A DNA stretch of 64,000 nucleotides from Diogma glabrata (taxonomy: Eukaryota; Arthropoda; Insecta; Diptera; Cylindrotomidae). This document shows, piece after piece, positions 1 through 9,879 of the stretch. A program made the translations under genes and the position numbers. Location: positions 147,559,096 to 147,623,095 of the forward strand of contig OY856188.1 in assembly GCA_963693315.1 (NCBI GenBank). Direction: 5' to 3'. Under the pieces are notes generated by a model. That model saw only the letters and a list, made by a program, of their open reading frames with translations, made no database searches and had not been told where the DNA came from. Every line of letters starts with the position of its first letter. Position 1 is the first letter of the stretch.

Positions 1-174
1 AATTGTTTTTTTTGAAAAAAACAATGTTTTAAACAAAAATTGTTTTTTTTTAATATTGCAATGTTGCTTATTTGCTATCCAATAGAACTGTTGTACGTTA
101 TCGTGTTTTAACGTTTTTAATACATTTGACCACCTTTTGGCACCTTAAGCGTCATTAAAATTTTAAAAAAATTT

Positions 175-545
175 TAAAGCTTTCATATGTTTTTTTGTTA
201 ATAAAATGCGTTGTAAGGTGTTGATGAACGCAAATCTTTATGTTTTTTTTTTTTTTTTTTTTCAAAGAAGGAATAACTAAACAACAAATTCTATCACATA
301 TAAAATATGACATATCCCATGATGATAGGATAGCATACATAAAATAAAAATAAAATAAGAGATAAAAAGAAAATGTCTTTTAAAAATTTGCAAAATTGGT
401 AAGCAATAGCTCGAGTAAGCAATAACGTGCCATTACCAAGGAATACTTCTAGATAAAATTTAGGGTTGACTAGGTAGTGATATCTTACTACTATTTCCTG
501 TGGTATGTAATATCTCACGTTCACTCGTTTGTCAATACTAGCCAA
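175..545 (-). mobile_element. A-mini element, copy 1 (LINE A-derived, decayed)
   Basis: Reverse-strand copy of the short LINE A derivative. At 205-235 it has the 3'-end block (GCGTTGTAAGGTGTTGATGAACGC), then poly-T, then the 5'-UTR blocks (AACTAAACAAC, TATCACATATAAAATATGAC, AAGCAATAACGTGCCATTA, GTATGTAATATCTCACGTT). The outermost 5' segment with the CTACGGG block is missing. It lies inside the hAT remnant. Confidence 0.65.
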
Positions 546-783
546 ACTATTATTAGAAATGTGCTGAAGGATGTGTTATTCGATTTCCGACAGACATTCA
601 ATGGAGGATCAAGTGCAATTTGTTTAATTGTTAAATAAAAAAGTGGTAAATATATGCTATTCCTGTGGATCAAAAGGAACATCTCAATTTTGAAAAGGAA
701 ATTAAAGATTGGCTTACGTATTTCATATCAGTGATATATATTAACATTTTTTATCAGATACTTAACAAAGGCTTGATAAAATA

Positions 784-880
784 GGTTGAGAACTTTATCA
801 AATTTTAAAACCAGTCGCAAATGCTTTGAACAAATGAATCAAATTTAGAAGCAGTAACGACATGATTTAGATTTTATTTT
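784..880 (+). pseudogene. hAT transposase fragment
   Basis: Conceptual translation gives VENFIK, then after a one-base frame change ILKPVANALNK. This parallels VENMVALLKPITVALDK in the better preserved hAT transposase at 21414-21887 on the other strand. Stop codons and a frameshift interrupt the rest. Assignment rests on this short similarity within the window. Confidence 0.5.
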
Positions 881-1723
881 TGGCCATCAATTGTGATGCA
901 AAAAATAATCAAAGACGCATATTCAGCATTTTTTAACTCCGTTACATTACGTTATATTTTAAATTTAAATAAAATTATCTTGCTTTAAAAATTCAAATTC
1001 AAAATCTTGTTGTTTTCAAATTTTCAATAGATTTTTTGTTAAAGGTACTATATCGTTACAGCGAATATTCTTATATGAATTGTATCAATATCGTAATCTG
1101 TGATTTACAATCAGAAACCAAATTTATCTATTTAATCAAATCGTTTACCTGTTTTCCATAATCTTTTCAAGTTGGACTATTTAGGTGCATCACGACTCGG
1201 AAATACGTAGGTCGCAGAATTCTTATCATAATTCAAATTTCTGAAGTTTACGTTAGCCAATTAATACAACAATGCCATTAGATTGAGGTGTTAACTATTC
1301 TTAGTCATCTTGGGACAACTATTTGAGTAGCTACTGAAAATATTCAAGAAATCTTGAAAATCTTAAACGCGATCCTTAAGAATAGCCACAAAATCTTGAG
1401 AATCTTTCCGAATATATTGAGCATTTTCAAAGAATCTAAGAACATTTGGACGTACAGACCCTCTTCAGATGAAAATCTTTAGACGACTCTTATTGATCTG
1501 AGAATATTTAAAACACTAATTTTCTTTGGAGTTTTTTCACTCCAATTACATATTTTCATTTAAAACCAAAAAAACGAATCTTTGTAGTATAAAACATATT
1601 TAAAACAAAAAAAACACAAAAAAAACAAAAAAAACTGTTTTAAACAATAAAAAACGCGTTTTAAACAAAAAAAAACAGTTTTTTTTGTTTTTTTTAAAAA
1701 AACAGTGTTTTTAACCAACGCTG

Positions 1724-2753
1724 GTCAATAGACACAAGTGAAGACTAGTCATCTTTTTCTCGCCGATACGAATTTGTTACTCAATACTAGTATGTCTAGA
1801 GTATAACAAAACAGTGATCACTAGAGAAATTAATTGCTAAACCTGTATGTATTAAATATATGTTTATGTAAATTTTTTGTTTTTTTATACCTCGCAAGAG
1901 TTGTAACCTAATCTTTGGTTTATATCAGCTTTGACATATTTTGGTAGTTTATCTAGTCGGCTAGCCCTGATGAGAATGATAAACTTTTTTAAAGTTTAAA
2001 ATTTTCTCATTGGTGGGAAACTAGATCGGTTGAAGATTGTATGGATTGCAAAAAGTTTCATAATTTGCACCATAATTTTTTAGATTCAGTTCAAATATTA
2101 TTCTTGATGGGAGATTTTCCATCGGAGTGATGTTATATCACAAATAATTTACTGAATTAATTGTTGAATATGTGTCAATAGACACAAGTGAAGACTAGTC
2201 ATCTTCTCGCCGATACGAGTTTGTTATTCAATACTAGTATGTCTAGAGTATAAAAAAACAGTGATCACTAGAGAAACTAATTGACTAAACCTGAATCTAT
2301 TAAATATATGTTTATGTAAATTTTTTTTTTTTTATACTTCGCTAGAGTTGTAACCTAATGTTTGGTTTATATTAGCTTTGACATTTTTTGGTAGTTTATC
2401 TAGTCGGCTAGCCCCTGATGAGAATGACAAACTTTTTTAAAGTTTAAAATTTTCTCATTGGTTCGAAACTAGATCGGTCGAAAATTGTATGGATTGCAAA
2501 AAGTTTCATAATTTGCACCATAATTTTTTAGATTCAGTTCTTATATTAGCTGCATTTCATGAAACAGGGTGATCCGGATCCGCTTAAGTTTTACATGCAA
2601 ACTGAGATCCAAAAACAAAGTTGGATCTCATTTTACATGGAAAACTTATGCGAATCCAGATCACACGGTTTCATGAAATGCAGCTATTATTCTTGATGGG
2701 AGATTTTCCATCGGAGTGACGTTATATCACAAATAATTTACTGAATTAATTGA
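1724..2753 (+). repeat. Tandem ~450-bp repeat, two head-to-tail units
   Basis: Unit 1 runs 1724-2170 and unit 2 runs 2171-2753; unit 2 carries a 136-bp MITE. Both contain, in order, CAATAGACACAAGTGAAG, GTCTAGAGTATAA, GGCTAGCCC, TTGCAAAAAGTTTCATAATT and TTGATGGGAGATTTTCCATC. The same unit recurs inverted at 4505-5190 and again in + orientation at 5195-5515. There is no coding potential. Confidence 0.85.
2549..2684. mobile_element. Hairpin MITE with an empty site in the window
   Basis: A 136-bp foldback. It starts GCTGCATTTCATGAAA and ends with the reverse complement, and the arms pair over most of their length (AGATCCAA/TTGGATCT near the loop). It is flanked by TATTA on both sides (2544-2548, 2685-2689). 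The paralogous repeat unit at 5261-5270 reads through the site with one TATTA, giving the pre-insertion sequence directly. Confidence 0.85.
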
Positions 2754-3180
2754 TAAATCATACCCTCTCTTAACAAAATTAAAAAAATGTTATTTTGCTA
2801 TTCGGATTCTGTTATTTTTTGAAGTTTCACTTCTGTCATTTTTTCATTCTAAAAATATCATTTGGCAATACGGATTCTTTTATTATTTTTTAAAGTTTCA
2901 TTCTGTTATTATTTAATCAAATTAAAATATTCAATTTTATTATAATTGGTAAGTTTTATTTTAAAATAATGCATAATTCGTGGTTCAATTTTTGTATAAT
3001 AATAATAACGAAAAAATCCGTTTTGTTTTTTTATGCATACTTGATGATTTTTCAAAAATTTTGAATTTTTAAATTTTCGAACCGTAAAATTTAGTTCTGC
3101 TCTTTCAGTAGAAGTAAATTAGAGGGGAAATTTTAAACAACATAAACCTCAAAAAATTGCATTATTATGAAGCTCGAAAA
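2754..3180. other. AT-rich spacer
   Basis: No gene, repeat family or conserved motif recognised. Two short stretches near 2805 and 2865 are similar to each other (ATTCGGATTCT / ATACGGATTCT followed by TTATT and AAGTTTCA), suggesting a small local duplication. Confidence 0.4.
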
Positions 3181-3717
3181 CAGGGGCCCTATTCTCTAAC
3201 ACATATTTGTCAATCGACAATATTGTCAATTTCACCAAAATGCTTAACAACTTTGTTTAAAATGGTATTCTGTAACTCATATTTGTGTCAAACAAATTGT
3301 AACAAATTTTTACAAAATTATAACAGATTTTTAGTACAGATTTTTAGTACTAGATTCGTATTTTTGAAAACTAACTTTTTTAAATCTTAAAAAATGCAAA
3401 ATAAAATAAAAATACATTTAATAAATAAATATGTTTTAATGATATTTATATAAAAATAGGATTATTTAATATTATTAAAGACTTAATTTTGCGTTATAAA
3501 TTAATTGTTACGCCAATCGATGAAATTTGTATAAAAAAGTCAACACACAAAACATAAAGCAAAATTGTGATTTTGACAGTAACTATATTGCTCTTGTCAG
3601 ATTCACAATATTGTGTTGAATTTTCAACAAATTGGTGTTACATAATACGAAATTCACAATATTGTGTGAATTTACAATATTGTGATGACATTTATGTGTT
3701 CGGGAATATGGCCCCTG
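3181..3717. mobile_element. Non-autonomous DNA transposon, TIR CAGGGGCC
   Basis: The ends are inverted repeats: CAGGGGCCCTATTCTCTAACACATA at the left and its imperfect complement ending GGCCCCTG at the right, followed inward by several ACAATATTGT palindromes. Length is 537 bp with no transposase. No clear target duplication is visible, so the superfamily is left open. Confidence 0.65.
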
Positions 3718-3721
3718 TCCT

Positions 3722-3945
3722 AGTTCAGTAGATCGGTTGTTGATCTTTTGTTTCGAAAACCGTATTGACTGTCAGATATTAAATTTTGATGTGTGTATTC
3801 TCATATATTTTAGATAGGACTGGGAGTAAGGCTATTATTGGTCTATAATTTGAAATATCACATTTCGTTTTTTTTTTTTTTTTTTTTTGAAAACGGACAC
3901 TGACCAACTTCCAACACGAACGGAAAATCCGTTTTTGTATCGTAA
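3722..3945 (-). pseudogene. LINE A reverse-transcriptase fragment
   Basis: Matches the complement of part of the LINE A RT near 6895-7110: GATCGGTTGTTGATCTTTTG and CAACTTCCAACACGA. Translation retains SCWKL and ISNYRPI, but a poly-T expansion and indels break the frame. A short dead fragment abutting the CAGGGGCC transposon. Confidence 0.75.
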
Positions 3946-4504
3946 CTCGCTTAGTTTTAATGGACACGAATTAAACTAGTACTTATTTTGAAGGTATTGC
4001 TAAGCATTATAAAAATATTTTAAAAGTTTTCTCCTAAAAATTCTACGCTTTCCATTTTTTAACGTTGAATACTTCGCACCAAGTTGTAAAAAAATATAAT
4101 TCTCTTCAATGAGCTATAACTTCCTTCGCTTTGGACTTACAAAACTCATACCAAAACCAATCTCCTTTTCATTTTAAACATGATTTTTGTTGGTTTTCAC
4201 TCTTTTGATAGAACACTAAGTTTTTGAGTTATGTGTGAAAAACTGTCAAAAAACATGCTTATTTGATCGAAAAATGCAAGTTTTCATTTGCGAATAAAAA
4301 TTCTATGGAAAAAACGTTTTAGAACATTTTGACTTAAAATGTGTCTCTTTATCTATTTTCGGGGTTATTTTGAGTGAAAAAAATTCCACCCCCGAGAAGG
4401 GGTGGCATCTACTCCCAGGGAAAAAGCGCAAGTCATCGCTGTCTGCTTTGATTTTTGAGACATCCCTTAACAATTCAGCAAATTTCAAGTTAATCGGTCA
4501 AGTA
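3946..4504. other. Unassigned interior of the foldback-like region
   Basis: No gene recognised. At 4385-4425 there is a GC-richer block (CCACCCCCGAGAAGGGGTGG) that is itself palindromic; a similar C/G-rich block occurs near 27530. It may be part of an unrecognised repeat. Confidence 0.35.
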
Positions 4505-5190
4505 TAAGAACTGAATCTAAAAAATTATGGTGCAAATTATGAAACTTTTTGCAATCCATACAATTTTAGAGCGATCTAGTTTCGAACCAATAAGAAAATT
4601 TTTAAACTTTAAAACGATAAACTATTTTGATAAACTATCATTCTCATCAGGGCTAGCCGACTAGATAAACTCTACCAAAAAATGTCAACGCTAGTGAATA
4701 TAAACCAAAAATTAGGTTACAACTCTAGCGAAGTGTAAAAACAAAAAATTTACATAATCATAAATTTAATAGATTCAGGTTTAGTCAATTAATTTCTCTG
4801 GTGATCACTGTTTTGTTATACTCTAGACATTCTAATATTGAATAACAAACTTGTATCGGTGAGAAGATGACTAGTCTTCACTTGTGTCTGTTGACACACG
4901 ATCAACAATTAATTAAGTAAATTATTTGTGATATAACCTCACCCCGAGGGAAAATCTCCCATCAAGAATAATATAAGAACTGAATCTAAAAAGTTATGGT
5001 GCAAATTATGAGTCTTTTTGCAATCCATACAATTTTACAGCGATCTAGTTTCGAACCAATGAGAAAATTTTTAAACTTTAAAAAAGTTTATCATTCTCAT
5101 CAGGGCTAGCCGACTAGATAAACTCTACCAAAAAATGTCAACGCTATTGAATATAAACCAAAAATTAGGTTACAACTCTAGTGAAGTGTG
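4505..5190 (-). repeat. Inverted copies of the ~450-bp tandem repeat
   Basis: One full unit (4505-4899) and one partial unit (4900-5190) in reverse orientation relative to 1724-2753. Shared blocks include AAACTTTTTGCAATCCATAC, GGGCTAGCCGACTAGATAAAC and GACTAGTCTTCACTTGTGTC. With the + units this makes long inverted arms built of tandem repeats around an interior of about 1.75 kb. Confidence 0.85.
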
Positions 5191-5194
5191 ATGT

Positions 5195-5515
5195 GCTCTA
5201 AAATTGTATGGATTGCAAAAAGTTTCATAATTTGCATCATAATTTCTTAGATTCAGTTCTTATATTATTCTTGATGGGAGATTTTCCATCGGGGTGATGT
5301 ATATCACAAATAATTTACTGAATTAATTGTTGATCATGTGTCAATAGACACAAGTGAAGACTAGTCATCTTCTTCTCACCGATACAAGTTTGTTATTCAA
5401 TACTAGAATGTCTAGAGTATAACAAAACTGTGATCACCAGAGAAATTAATTGACTAAACCTGAATCTATTAAATGTATGTTTATGTAAATTTTTTGTTTT
5501 TACACTTCGCTAGAG
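5195..5515 (+). repeat. Additional + orientation partial repeat unit
   Basis: Continues from 5190 after a sharp orientation switch: ATTGTATGGATTGCAAAAAG through CGCTAGAGTT. It creates a local head-to-head junction with the preceding minus unit. It holds the uninterrupted TATATTATTCTTGATGGG used as the empty-site reference for the MITE at 2549. Confidence 0.8.
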
Positions 5516-5617
5516 TTAAAACTCTAAATAAAAAACTTCAAAATAACTCTAAAACTAACACTAAGTTTACACCATGGCTGTATAATAGAATAATAGCAAA
5601 TAGCTATTAAACTATTA

Positions 5618-6031
5618 TTATTTTATTTTTTTTAATAAAATGTGGTGTGTAATAGGGTTTAGAATATGTGTCACAACAACACATAAATACCTTTCAAGAC
5701 CTAGGTCTAGACCTGGGTCCCACAACAACTGGCGTTCTGAGGTGTAGATTAACGCTTTTTTTTTAAACATCTGTGGGTTGAAGCCACCTGAGACTAAGTG
5801 TTCCGGCAAACTATTCCATTTGTACGCAGTTCGGACAAAGAAGTCTCTCTGCGATCTGCCAGTATGACAGCGCGGGATCTTTACTGTTTCACTGGTTGCG
5901 GCAGCCGATGGAACGGGGGTAAGAATAAGTTTGAGGCATGATGCCGCTGATTTCATCTGAGCACTGCTGATGACGATATTTGTAAAAAACAACGAGGTCA
6001 GCAACAGTGCGACAATGTTGTAGGGAATCAA
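5618..6031 (-). pseudogene. LINE A C-terminal tail in a shifted frame
   Basis: Continues the RT protein after a frameshift near 5890-6030. It contains the conserved C-terminal motif FFVRTAYKWNSLPEHL followed by FNPQMFKKK, typical of the end of Jockey/CR1-group polyproteins, and then LLWDPGLDLGLERYLCVVV. The last part is also kept in the A-mini elements (for example LWDLGLKKFLCVVV at 60.8 kb). Confidence 0.75.
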
Positions 6032-7838
6032 GTTTTGATGTCAAAGTTCGATCACCTACAATTCGTATAGCTCGCTTTTGAACAGAGTCCAAGAGGGCCA
6101 AGATGGAAACAGAGGCAGCACCCCAAACTTGACAGCAGTACTCCATACAGGGACGAATATAGGACTTATAAACATGGAGCAATTGGTATGAAGTGAAAAA
6201 TTTTTTGCATCTATTTAAGAGGCCGAGCTTTTTAGACGCGCTTTTTGCCATCGCCATTACATGATCGTTCCAGAGTAGGTCATTTGAAACTGTGACACCC
6301 AATAGACGAATGTTTTTACATTCACCTATTGGTTCATCACACATACTAAATAAAATATCTTTGGGGAACTCGGTCTTTAATCTGGAAACAATCAACAGCT
6401 GTGTTTTGGTGGAGTTGAAATTGACAAGGTTTTGGTCACCCCAGTCGGCGACTTTATTCAGGTCTTTGTTCACGTTTATGGCAGCGTCTCTCCGGGCAGG
6501 ATTAATTCGTTCGTGCATTTTACCTTTTGAAGGAAGGGGCTCGAACGACTTGTGCAGAGTACTATCATCTGCAAAACTATTTATTGGGTTACTGGTGATT
6601 TTCAACAATTCGTTGATATAAATCAAAAATAGGGTTGGGGACAATACTGAGCCTTGGGGTACACCAGCGTTAATTAGTTTAGACTGAGAAGAAAATCCGT
6701 CTAAGGTTACCGAAATGTATCGGTTGGATAGAAAATTTTGAATCAGCTTCACAACATTGGGATGAAAACCGTACGCAACGAGCTTGTTGATTAAGTTGGC
6801 ATGCCAGACTTGATCGAATGCCTTGGAGATGTCTAAAGCGATAACGTATGTTTCACCACCTTTATCAAGTATGCTGTTCCAACAATGCGCTACATAGTTT
6901 AATAGATCGGTAGTTGATCTTTTGTTTCGAAAACCGTATTGGCTGTCGGATATTAAATGATTTTCTTTCAGAAATTTTGAAATATGTGTATTAATATAAT
7001 GCTCATAGACTTTGGATAGGACCGATAGTAAAGCTATTGGCCTATAATTTGAAATATCGGATTTTGGTCCCTTTTTGGGGACGGGCTGGACATTTGCCAA
7101 CTTCCAGCACGAGGGAAATATACCAGATTTGTAGGATTGGTAGAATATTTTAGTTAAAGTTGGTGCAAGTTCTTTGGAAAAGGTTTTTAAAATAATGGGT
7201 GGAATATTGTCCATTCCCGAAGCTTTGTTGATGTTTAACCCCTTTAAAAGTTTAGCGACTATTTTGGGTTTGAAGTGAGGTTCATTCATATTAACTCCTG
7301 AAGACTGGATTTGGGGTATTTCTTTAGGAGTTTCCAAAACAGTGGAGTTCAGAGCAAAGCGTTCACCGAACAAGTTAGCTTTTCTTGCGGGATCATTGAC
7401 GATTAAATCACCATCAATAATAGGGGGAATAGAAAATTTTGTACCAGAATTTAAAGAATTAATGGCACTGTAGAAACTCTTGTCAGAAACAGACATAGAC
7501 GAAAGTTTTGAGGCTTTCGCTCCAATTTCGGACTTTTCGTTTGAGATAATCTGATTAGATATTTTGTTGGTCTTTAGATATTGGGATCGATTAGTGGGAG
7601 TTTTGTTATGAATCCAAATATTAAATGATCTACGTTTGTTTCTAAGTGCCGTTTTGGCAGCTTTCGAATACAAGTATTTTTGTTTGGGTTTTACTATGGA
7701 GAAAGGGACAAATTTATTGATAGCAAATTGGATAGTTTCTGTAAAGTTTTGAGCAGAAACATTTACATTGTCAGTGTAAAAACAATGACGGTCGAAAGGG
7801 AAACCATGGAAAAAATTTTGAAGACCACTCTTATCCAT
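5889..7838 (-). CDS. LINE A reverse transcriptase
   Basis: A 649-codon open frame. RT boxes are visible in order: NIPPIILK and CWKLANVQPVPKKG, NYRPIALLSVLSKVYE (about residue 265), ALDISKAFDQVWH, AGVPQGSVLSPTLFLIYINEL, and the catalytic SFADDST at about residue 421. The C-terminal third has the PCMEYCCQVWGAA and QKRAIRIVGD motifs of this LINE group. It primes and copies the LINE RNA at nicked DNA. The start Met is arbitrary, since in an intact element the frame would continue from the endonuclease; here a stop at 7887 separates them. A decayed relative lies at 46.9-47.9 kb. Confidence 0.85.
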   Translation of the reverse strand: MDKSGLQNFFHGFPFDRHCFYTDNVNVSAQNFTETIQFAINKFVPFSIVKPKQKYLYSKAAKTALRNKRRSFNIWIHNKTPTNRSQYLKTNKISNQIISNEKSEIGAKASKLSSMSVSDKSFYSAINSLNSGTKFSIPPIIDGDLIVNDPARKANLFGERFALNSTVLETPKEIPQIQSSGVNMNEPHFKPKIVAKLLKGLNINKASGMDNIPPIILKTFSKELAPTLTKIFYQSYKSGIFPSCWKLANVQPVPKKGPKSDISNYRPIALLSVLSKVYEHYINTHISKFLKENHLISDSQYGFRNKRSTTDLLNYVAHCWNSILDKGGETYVIALDISKAFDQVWHANLINKLVAYGFHPNVVKLIQNFLSNRYISVTLDGFSSQSKLINAGVPQGSVLSPTLFLIYINELLKITSNPINSFADDSTLHKSFEPLPSKGKMHERINPARRDAAINVNKDLNKVADWGDQNLVNFNSTKTQLLIVSRLKTEFPKDILFSMCDEPIGECKNIRLLGVTVSNDLLWNDHVMAMAKSASKKLGLLNRCKKFFTSYQLLHVYKSYIRPCMEYCCQVWGAASVSILALLDSVQKRAIRIVGDRTLTSKLDSLQHCRTVADLVVFYKYRHQQCSDEISGIMPQTYSYPRSIGCRNQ

Positions 7839-7886
7839 TTTTGAGTAGTGAAATATTTTACGGGGTTTGGGAGCTGTAGTTTTAAG

Positions 7887-8712
7887 TCAATCAGTTTTGA
7901 TAACTGATGAGATTAAATAATGATCAGAATTTCCAATACTACCTTTCGCGACATCGACACTCGTAATATCTGGCATTGTGGAAAGATAGAGATCAAAAAG
8001 AAAACTATTATCACCGCCATTACGGGGAGTGAAAGTCGGGCTTTTAACAATTTGAAATAGGCCCTGAGACGCAGCAAAAATTTCTGCCAGTTTTCCACTA
8101 TTGTCAACATCGTCGGTCGATTTGGAGAATTCCAACCATGATTTGTTGTGGACGTTGAAGTCACCGGTAACGATAACTTCACAATTAGGGGACTTTGCTC
8201 TAATCTCGTCCATAATTTTTGTCAGTACATATATTAAAAAAGTTTGAGTTACGTTTGTTGGGGGACCGGTATAAAGCTATTGTAAAAAAAGTCATTTCTG
8301 GAAGACAAATCTTTAAAACCATAGTATTGAAGCCGTCACCGTGTAGTTCAAAATTTGGAAAGCGCGTGTACGCAACACTCTCATGAATGAATGCGCATAC
8401 GCCCTGATGGAGTTTGAAAGCTGATTCGAGCCTATATTTGGAATTAAGCGATTCTATAAAGAGAAAATTTTCAGAAACTTGTGTTTCTGTAAGAAATAGA
8501 ATGTTCGGTTTGTCGTGCTCAAGATGATGTTGCATGTGGTCATGGTTAGCGTTCAATCCACAGATGTTTTGAACATGTATTTTAAAATTTTTTATTGATT
8601 CATATATGTTTTGTCCCTGCAAATTCCGTGGACATGCCGCTTTATGGGCGGGTGGATTGCGCAAAGTTGCTTTACCACTTGCAGACTTATTGTTTTTCGG
8701 TTGTACTGCCAT
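7887..8712 (-). pseudogene. LINE A endonuclease (broken into two frames)
   Basis: The first part (8712-8200) starts at a Met preceded by a TATATATA run and encodes VQNICGLNANHDHMQHHL and DKPNILFLTETQVSE, the N-terminal half of an AP-like endonuclease. A frameshift near 8205 moves it to the second frame (8213-7887) with IVTGDFNVHNKSW and GNSDHYLISS, holding the catalytic GDFN and SDH boxes. A stop at 7887 ends it before the RT. The nearly identical first half is found in + orientation at 26933-27433. Confidence 0.8.
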
Positions 8713-9240
8713 ATATATATATCAAAATGTTTATTTTATTTTTTTATGTTTTATTTTAAAATGCATAAGTAAGTAAAAAATCCTATCATACTACAAAATA
8801 TGACATATGCCAATATTTCATGATAAGATGAAGAAATAATAACAAAATAATAAGTGAAAAACAAATTGTGAGAAATTTGCAGAAAACAAAACAAAACTAA
8901 ATGCCAATAATCCAGCTGATGCAGCGCACCCCAGACGCACCGCTCACCACCTCAATCGAGGCACAAAGCCCACACATAACTACGTGTTGGTCCGATTCCT
9001 CGGAAGAGCTAATGAGCGATACCGCTACGGAACGCTGCCCAGCTAAGACTGGAAGTGCTGCCGTTGACTAATTAAAGTTCGTCCGCCAGCACCCTAAGAT
9101 ATCATCTTGGCTAATGACATCTCCTGCCATTGCCAGTGGTATGTGATATCTCACGCTAACTCATATGTCAATGGCAGGGACTGGAGTACGCAGGGTAGTC
9201 AGACCCGTAGATCAACATTGATCATAATCGATCAAAATCG
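8713..9240 (-). promoter_or_regulatory. LINE A 5' UTR / presumed internal promoter region
   Basis: Untranslated leader that recurs, mostly without the ORFs, in seven other places in the window. From the 5' end it carries a CTACGGGT block, GTACTCCAGTCCCTGC, a paired CATTGACATATGAG...CCACTGGCAATGGCAG segment with GTGAGATATCAC, GGCGGACGAAC, and then an AT-rich part with CATATTTTGTAG. LINEs of this type usually carry an internal promoter here; that role is inferred from position and conservation, not shown. Confidence 0.5.
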
Positions 9241-9879
9241 ATCCCTCCTGCGGTGTATAGTATTATGGTGTAAACGGATAGAATAATACTTTTTTAACAT
9301 GACAGATAGTTATTTGATATTTTGCTTTTGATCGATAGTATAATAGTATATTCAAAAAAATTGTAACCGTCAAAACGTAAAATGTAAAACACAATTTCAT
9401 GTGATTGTAAAAAATGTGCAACAACAAAATCACTCAAAATTTAGTTTTAATTTTAAATTAATATGAGTATTATAATTTTTTGTTGAAACACTTTTCGATT
9501 GATAAGATTTTGTATACAAATTTGAAATACGGTAGCCGTATTCTATCTGTCATATTATTTTGAGCGTTTATACCACATGATAGAATAATACTATTTTGTG
9601 GTATAAACACCCAATGTATCGATAGTTTAATAGCAAAAAACTAATATTCTATTAAACTATCGGTGGTATAAACTTAGTATAAACTAAATATCTTATTTCC
9701 TAGATATAATTAAATATATTATAAACTACCTTTGAAAAATTTAAAACGTATTTACGAGCTATTATTATTAATTCAGTGGAATTTTAAAAATACTAAACTA
9801 TTTAACGAATAATAACTTAACCAAGTTCTAACTTAGGTTCTAACTAACCTCAATTAATTTGAAATTTATTCCAGTAAGC

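Larger units (their letters stand above)
1..1723 (+). mobile_element. hAT-like element, right part only (left end outside window)
   Basis: The right end at about 1723 has a hAT-type terminus (CAGCGTTGGTTAAAA read inward) preceded by runs of GTTTTAAAC and poly-A/T at 1600-1715. The same GTTTTAAAC-rich sequence occurs at 1-50, and also in the other hAT element at 20.7-25.8 kb. A decayed transposase piece lies at 784-880. The element ends exactly where the tandem repeat unit starting GTCAATAG begins, so it seems to have inserted into that repeat. The left end and target duplication lie outside the window, so the class assignment is inference. Confidence 0.45.
5618..9240 (-). mobile_element. LINE A: nearly complete non-LTR retrotransposon
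   Basis: Full layout on the minus strand: 5' UTR (9240-8713), apurinic-like endonuclease (8712-7887), reverse transcriptase (7838 to about 5890), C-terminal tail, and a 3' end rich in A after CACATTTTATT. The family resembles Jockey/CR1-group LINEs (EN, then RT with a FADD box, then a C-terminal RSQRDFFVRTAYKWNSLP-type motif). Two frame breaks in the endonuclease region and one near the C terminus mean this copy is probably dead. Its 5' and 3' ends are reused in the A-mini elements found throughout the window. Confidence 0.85.
5561..9677. mobile_element. MITE split by LINE A insertion
   Basis: The left end at 5561 reads CTAAGTTTACACCATGGCTG, and the right end at 9677, read as complement, is CTAAGTTTATACCACCGATA. 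The two halves (5561-5612 and about 9250-9677) share AATAGAATAATA/TAGCAAA motifs and flank LINE A. Without the LINE the element would be about 480 bp. The LINE target site seems to be a TATTAT-like run on both sides. No transposase is present. Confidence 0.5.

Noticed and set aside
3157..3390. Short + frame across the CAGGGGCC transposon end
   Set aside because: It crosses a transposon terminus and has no coding character.
9100..9240. HDV-like self-cleaving ribozyme at the LINE A 5' end
   Set aside because: GGTGTG near the 5' tip can pair with CATACC downstream, but I could not draw the other HDV helices or the conserved catalytic C, so it stays unsupported.
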